From NCBI GenBank assembly GCA_951812925.1, contig OX638369.1:24271329-24335328 (forward strand): a DNA stretch of 64,000 nucleotides, read 5' to 3'. Below the pieces are notes generated by a model. It saw only the letters and a list, made by a program, of their open reading frames with translations. It searched no databases and had not been told where the DNA came from. The translations under genes were made by a program, and so were the position numbers. Below, piece by piece: positions 58,843 to 64,000 of the stretch (positions are counted from its first letter, which is position 1; every line of letters starts with the position of its first letter). The stretch is from Calliopum simillimum (taxonomy: Eukaryota; Arthropoda; Insecta; Diptera; Lauxaniidae).

Positions 58843-59460
58843 AGTCAGCGTAGAATTTTAGCTTGTCTACAACAAACGCAATATTTCAATATTTTTAAAA
58901 TTTCCTGGAAGTACAACACCCATGAATATGTTTTTTGTTGTGGTTTTGCCTCGTCTACAACAAACACAATATTTTAAAAATTTAAAAAATTTCTCGGAAT
59001 TACAACACCCATGAATTTTTATTTTTTTTTCATACACAAAAGAATCGTAGTGAATCATCAGTCATTGTTGTTGTTTTATGTTGGTTCCGTAGAAAAAAAC
59101 AATACACAATTTTTCATGGGAGTTGTGATTCCGAGAAATTTTGAAAAATATTGTAATATTGTGTTTGTGTAAAAGGGGGTACAGACTATCGGTCAAGTTC
59201 GTCAAATTTTCTCTTGACTACATGTGTGGCCGCTATTTTTCGTCAGTCATCAGTCAACCACAAAATGGTTTGAGGTTGAGTAACAGTCAGCGGCCATATT
59301 TGACTGATGAACATAATCGCTAGTGTGTACCCCCTATTAGACGAGCCAAAAAACATTTTTCATGGCTGTTGTTAGAAGTTCCTAGAAATTGAAAAAATTT
59401 TGATATATTGTGTTTGTTGTAGGCGAGTCAAAATTGGCTCACTTTTGCTCTACGTTGACT
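58843..59460. mobile_element. TIR element with nested MITE
   Basis: The ends AGTCAGCGTAGAATTTTAGC (left) and, inverted, AGTCAACGTAGAGCAAAAGT (right) match each other and the element at 39477-40106. Inside, the block around CTACAACAAACACAATATTT and GAATTACAACACCCATGAA is repeated in direct and inverted order. A smaller element is inserted at about 59173-59333. Non-coding. Confidence 0.7.
59173..59333. mobile_element. Nested MITE with GGGGGTACA ends
   Basis: The left end GGGGGTACAGACTATCGG pairs with the inverted right end (GGGGGTACACACTAGCG). About 160 bp separate the ends. It interrupts the GTTTGTTGTAGRCGAGYCA text that is continuous elsewhere in the host element (about 59415). The exact duplication at the borders could not be read. 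Non-coding. Confidence 0.65.
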
Positions 59461-60495
59461 TATTGCTATAAGTGGCGTTTATGTCGTGATTTTTAAATGT
59501 GCATAAAACCAACAGAACTGCCCCTCCCGCCGAAAAAAATCATATCTACGTCCCTGAAGTGATACACGCCTACAAAGGAAAAAAACAATAATTCTAAGGA
59601 GTTAATATACGTCATCGTTAAAAACACAAAATACTCAAAGTTTAAAACACTTTTACACTGAAAGTGTAAAAATTCAATTTAATTAAGGTGCTTCGCGCGC
59701 AACAACACCATGGTAACGATAACAAACTTTTATTCTTGAACTTCATACAAACACAAAAAAAAAAAACATTACATTACAAATTCTGACATACACAAAATAC
59801 ACTAAAATAGTAAACTTATCACATGCAATCAGCGTGGAACATCAAAAAGCCATCAAAAGACACAGCAACAGAAAAAAACAGAACCCTTGAAATAGGACGC
59901 TCACTGGCATTAGTTTTCCTCATATAGAAAAGAGGTTAAGAAATATCAATATAGTCCAATAGAAGTAGTACACCCAGCGAGAATATGCAACGGCGACATT
60001 TGTGAAAACGGATTATGTTACATTCATTTTCGAAAATCAGTTTATTGGCGGAAATGCGTCACCACACAGACTGCGTAAATACTGTGAAAACGCACATGAC
60101 CATAGAAAACATTGCTTATTGGGCTAATTGATCTGTTGTGATGTTATTAAGCAATTTCTTCACTTGACCCGGTTTTCCATCGTAGTCCGTGACAATTAAA
60201 CAAACCGAAAATTCACACATTTTCAAGTGAAATGATTAGCTCACACACTCCCATATGATCAATCAGAAACATCACGTTTCTTGTTTTGCTTTTGAAATTT
60301 GAGCACGTGTTTTGTCTGTGATCAACGTTCTTACTGGCTGCTTGTTTGTGAGTCTGCTCATTAATGTTTCTTCTGAATTAAATAATAGCCCCACTAGTGC
60401 AAAAACTCGAAATAATCAAGGCCCTTACAAGAGGAGTTCGAAAAGAAAGAAAGAAAAGGTGACCTGAATGAACTACCATATGCACGAAATCGATC
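59461..60495. other. Non-coding DNA, no recognised element
   Basis: I see no gene. A short minus-strand frame at about 60380-60290 starts with ATG, but it does not resemble the CDC14 N-terminus and has no matching donor. Confidence 0.4.
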
Positions 60496-60499
60496 ACGG

Positions 60500-61310
60500 A
60501 CATATACAAAATACCACCAAAAAAAGTTCAAAAAGTTCCCGGAATTTATTTTTAAGTTTATTTTTGAATATTGATGTGGTCCCCTTCGAAGTAATTCCCA
60601 TCGACTGCCACGCACTTATGCCAGCGCTTGATTCAGCTCTCAAAACATTTTTGATACTCAATTTTTGGTATGCCCATCAGTGCCGTTTTCGATTTTTGTA
60701 CAATATTATCTCCGATCGGATGCTAAAACGCGTTCCGCGTAGTGGTTTTTTCAGTCGATCGAACAAAAAAAAAGTCACAGGGAGCTAAATCTGGCGAATT
60801 TAATGGCCGCGGAATTGTATTAGTTGAGTTTTTGGTGAGAAACTCACGGATAATGATGGCATTGTGCGACGGTGCATTGTCATGGTGTAAAATCCAAGAG
60901 TTGTTTTTCCAGAAATCCTTCACGCAGACGCCTCATTACACCTAAATAATACTCTTTGTTGACAGTCTGTAATCCATAAAAACCGTGAGCATTGCCTTCT
61001 TTTTCGATTGAAAACGACGTGGTTTTTTCGGCCTTGGCTCATCGGAGAGTCGCCATTCACTCGCCTGATGTCTGGATTGAGTATCGTACTCACAAACCCA
61101 CGTCTCGTCACCAGTAATGAATGAGCCATTGAATCCATTTTTAACACAAAATTTAATACACACACGTTGTTGCAAAATCAAATCCATTGCAAAAATTGAA
61201 ATTCGCAAAAAAAACAGATGCACTCAAAATTCCGTTACATTTTCAAATGTCAAGCTAGGAAGCTGAAATTCGCAGGGAATATTGTTAAAAGGTGCGACAA
61301 CCTACAGAAA
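60500..61310 (-). mobile_element. Mariner (DD34D) relic
   Basis: The coding strand is minus. The 3' UTR end has TTCCGGGAACTTTTTGAAC-like text at 60515-60545, followed by a GGTGGTATT-type end near 60505. The far end near 61290-61305 reads, on the minus strand, TGTAGGTTGTCGCACC. The two ends are only loosely inverted copies, so the exact borders and the TA duplication are uncertain. The internal gene is broken. Confidence 0.75.
60558..61240 (-). pseudogene. Mariner DD34D transposase, broken
   Basis: Read on the minus strand in pieces: FITGDETWVCEYD (first catalytic Asp), QSRHQASEWRLSDEPRPKK, KKKAMLTVFMDYR, NNSWILHHDNAPSHN (second Asp), NSPDLAPCDFF (third Asp) and KCVAVDGNYFEGDHINIQK before TAA (60560-60558). 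There are 34 residues between the second and third Asp, as in classic mariners. All three catalytic positions survive. The N-terminal half is missing or unrecognisable, and frameshifts break the core. Inactive. Confidence 0.85.
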
Positions 61311-61795
61311 TATTCAAAATGCAACTTCAGGAGTATTTTTCCCCGCAATGCAACCATAATACACACAAATACTAAGGACGGTAAGCACAAGCTTTGAGCA
61401 AAACTAAACTAAAAACTAAAAAACTAGACGAAATCAGACAAGTGGACATGGCACCTCCCATACAAGCAAAAGCTTCAAAATGCTATACAGAAAGCGTTTT
61501 TGGAGATAATCCAACTAAATTTTACTGTTATTGAGAACTAAAAACTAGATGAAATCGGACACGAGGTGTGGCACCTCCCATATAAGCAATAGCTTCAAAG
61601 TGCTATACTGAAAACGTTTTTGAGATAATCCAACCAAATTTCACTCAGACACTGAGAACAGTAAGCGCAAGATCTGAGAAAAAGCTATGTGAATTCGGAA
61701 AAGAGGTGGGGAGCCTCCCGTACAGCAAAATTTTGAAAATACTGCAGTGTAGGGTATTTAACGTTTGGCTAGGCCAAAGATAACACCCATACTAT
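61306..61795 (+). mobile_element. Helitron-like mini-me/DINE copy, 5'-truncated
   Basis: It begins inside the element (ATATTCAAAATGCAACTTCA) and lacks the core and microsatellite. Units marked TGGCACCTCCCATA occur near 61447 and 61568, with a variant GGGAGCCTCCCGTA near 61708. The 3' part is present: GTGTAGGGTAT (61748), the hairpin variant TTTGGCTAGGCCAAA, and CTAT in place of CTAG at 61792-61795. The mariner relic abuts its truncated 5' side. Confidence 0.8.
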
Positions 61796-61829
61796 TTTTT
61801 TTTTTTTTCAATAGGAGGGCTCGTTTTTC

Positions 61830-62015
61830 CCATGCGTTTAAAGCGACATATCAGACACGGTTCTCCGCATTGGATAGGGACTACATTTCAAAAAAACCGA
61901 TTAGATTGGGGCATAAAGCCGTTTTTACTTCAAGTTTCTGTATACTTAACTCAAAATATCAAAAAAAAAAAAAAAAATTGGATGTTTAATTGTAGTTTGA
62001 ACCCGACGAATTTAT
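61830..62015 (+). repeat. Half-copy of the 33550 MITE family
   Basis: TTTCTGTATACTTAACTCAA followed by an A run and TTGTAGTTTGAACCCGACGA matches the right arm of the element at 33550-33795. The left arm is not seen, so this is a partial copy. Confidence 0.6.
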
Positions 62016-62080
62016 AGTGTTAGCATCAAAATTCAACAATTTTCAAAATCAAAATAGGTCGATAATCGGTATTTTTCAAA

Positions 62081-62284
62081 GAAACACAAACCAAAACAAA
62101 AGTAGTAATTTTTGGTGTATTTGGCAATGCTTAACCTGAATCCGATCTCTATCCCGTATGGTTTTTGAGATATCCTTACCTCAAAAATCGTGTTATTATT
62201 CTTTTAGGTTAAGAATTGTGAGATTCGGATTCAGTATTGCCGAATACATCGAAAATGACTACTTTTGTTCTGGTTTGTTGTGTT
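62081..62284. mobile_element. Hairpin MITE abutting a Helitron-like copy
   Basis: AAACACAAACCAAAACAAAA (left) pairs with its inverse at the right end. The arms stay complementary inward through the GGTGTATTTGGCAATGC and CTGAATCCGATCTC regions. It ends one or two bases before the TATACCC start of the element at 62286, so one probably inserted at the edge of the other. Non-coding. Confidence 0.75.
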
Positions 62285-62285
62285 T

Positions 62286-63230
62286 ATACCCTACACCCAG
62301 GGTATATTCACTTTGTCCTTCCGTTTGTAACGCAGAGAAGGAGGCGTGGCAGATATAGAAAAGTATATATATTCTTGATCAGCGTCACCTCCTGAGTCGA
62401 TATAGCCATGTCCGTCTGTCTGGCTGGCTGGGTGGCTGGGTGTGTGTGGAAATACATTTTTTGGGAAAACTGAGCAACATAATTCAATGAAATTTGGTAT
62501 TCTGCCTCCGTCGTAAAAGTTAGCTCGGGGGATTGAAAATGAACGAAATCGGTCAACGGACACGCCTACCGCCCATACAACAAATATATTCAAAATGCAA
62601 TAATAACAGCATTATTCGCAATAACAGAAGCAAAATACACATAAATACTAGGGAAAGTAAATATAAGCTCTGAACAAAAACTAGGCGAATTCGGACTAGA
62701 GGGCGTGGCACCTCCCATATAAACAAAAGTTTCAAAATGTTATACGGAAAGCGTTTTTTGAGATAACCCATTCAAATTACACTCGGATCTATAAATGCAT
62801 GCTATACGCAAGATCTAGGTAAACTCGGACAAGAGGGCGTGGCACCTCCCATACAAGCAAATGTTTCAAAATTATATAATGAAAGTGTTTTTTGAGATAA
62901 TCCAACCAAATTTCACTCAAACACGAAGAACATGAATTGTAATCTCTGAGCTTAAAGTAGGCGAAGTAGGATTAGAGGGCGTGGCACCTCCCATATAAGC
63001 GAAAGTTTCAAAATGCTATACTGAAAGAATTTTTAAAGAAAACCTAATCGAATTTTACTCAAACACTCAGAACAGTAAATGCAAGCTCTACGCAAAATCA
63101 AGGTAATCTCGGAGGTGAAGGCGTGGCACTTCCCATATAAGCAATTTGTTTTTATACTCTCCTAACAATATACTTGAAATGCAGTGTAGGGTATTTATTT
63201 TGGCCAGGCCAAAGATACCAGCCTTACTAG
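62286..63230 (+). mobile_element. Helitron-like mini-me/DINE element, long copy
   Basis: It has the 5' subterminal repeat TATACCCTACACCC, the core (GTTTGTAACGCAGAGAAGG, TTGATCAGCGTCACC), and a GGCT/GGGT microsatellite (62418-62442). It carries four marked units (GGGCGTGGCACCTCCCATA near 62700, 62836 and 62978; GGCGTGGCACTTCCCATA near 63120). The 3' end has GTGTAGGGTATTTA (63184), the hairpin TTTGGCCAGGCCAAA (63199-63213) and CTAG (63227-63230). Its extra unit relative to the 44203 copy shows that the tandem array varies in length. No coding sequence. Confidence 0.87.
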
Positions 63231-64000
63231 TTTTTTCTTTTAATAATGTTTTTCGACCTATTTTTCGATTTTGATAATTGGTAAAAAAATTGTTCATAGC
63301 TTTTATTACTCTTTTTTAAATAAAGGTTATTAGAAATGACGACCCCCTCACTAAAAGTCTTACGTAATTTATGCACGACCCCAAAGTATGATTACCATAA
63401 GAAAAAAAATCCTAGTACATACTCGTACAGGCCAATCTCATAAACTTTAACGACATCACATGCTGTGGTCAAAAACAAATTTTTCAGAATAAACTTTCTA
63501 CTATATTCTAAGCAAACGCTCTGGAAAACTCTTTCTGATGGAAGAATTTCAAATCTTACATAACTCAAAAATGAAACTCAATCTGATATCAATAGACATA
63601 TTTCTCATTGGGTACAAAAGAATACATTTGATATTGGTACTTTTCGTGTTAAACTCATTTGGCTAATAAATGATGGTATTCAAAGTTTATTTGTAACACA
63701 ACAACAACATTTTCCACAACTTGGCAACAATAGCAATTGCATGTTTGACTTAAAAAGCTGACAGCAATAGCAACAGAGCAGCAAAATAGAGGCCTCCCTC
63801 CTAAATATGTTACAGTACAAATAAATATAGGCAAAAGTTGCTAAAACCTACCACTGCTACTCTAATGGGAAACAAATCAAAAGGGAACACTTTCAAATGT
63901 TTGTTGCCGCTGCTGTTGTTATCGTATTGTTACCATAATAATTGCTGAGTGTTGATGTGTTACCTCATTGTGGCCATAAAAAGCAGTTACCAACAACTCT
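63231..64000. other. Non-coding DNA at right edge
   Basis: No gene is recognised. CAACAAC and CAGCAG triplet text appears from 63690, similar to the left edge of the window, as often seen near 5' regions of fly genes. The unseen first exon of CDC14 could be here or beyond, but no phase-1 candidate was found. Confidence 0.35.

Noticed and set aside
63963..63977. Minus-strand ATG GCC ACA ATG AG followed by GT as the first CDC14 exon
   Set aside because: The donor is in phase 2, whereas the next exon needs phase 1, and the residues do not resemble the expected N-terminus.

Overview
The window looks like nuclear DNA from a higher (schizophoran) fly. The four genes match conserved animal proteins in their fly-like forms. 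Introns have GT/AG borders and often end in long T-rich acceptor tracts. The DNA is very AT-rich, and gene-free DNA is packed with dipteran-type repeats, including mini-me/DINE-like elements. The species cannot be fixed from sequence alone; the long introns and dense repeats suggest a genome larger than that of Drosophila melanogaster.

Layout. 1-17.1 kb: no gene I can support. It holds CTG/GTT microsatellites, a cluster of GACGTC motifs, several inverted-repeat elements, a 1.3 kb palindrome and a broken Helitron-like copy. 17.1-17.8 kb (+): a two-exon SFT2-domain membrane protein (SFT2D3-like). 18.8-20.1 kb (-): a four-exon WD40 protein, the U5 snRNP 40 kDa subunit, arranged tail to tail with the SFT2 gene. 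20.7-24.1 kb: a palindromic Tc1-like derivative carrying nested insertions, then a hairpin MITE. 25.4-35.0 kb (+): a ten-exon TRAPPC9 (brunelleschi) gene whose exons join in one open frame of 1,379 codons. 35-47 kb: repeats, including a Helitron-like copy and a mariner relic. 47.1-58.5 kb (-): six exons of a CDC14 dual-specificity phosphatase. They include a 6.6 kb intron and a very long Asn/Ser/Thr-rich last exon. The first exon was not found and probably lies past 58.5 kb or outside the window. 58.5-64 kb: repeats, with a DD34D mariner relic and two Helitron-like copies.

The genes do not form one pathway: SFT2 and TRAPPC9 act in Golgi traffic, SNRNP40 in splicing and CDC14 in dephosphorylation. 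The most informative part is the repeat landscape. One multicopy family has the full layout of a non-autonomous Helitron-like element: subterminal inverted repeats, a dipteran mini-me core, a tetranucleotide microsatellite, ~140 bp tandem repeats, a 3' hairpin and a CTAG end. Many hairpin MITEs sit in introns, some with exact target-site duplications, and one pair of inverted arms carries tRNA-Met-like sequence.
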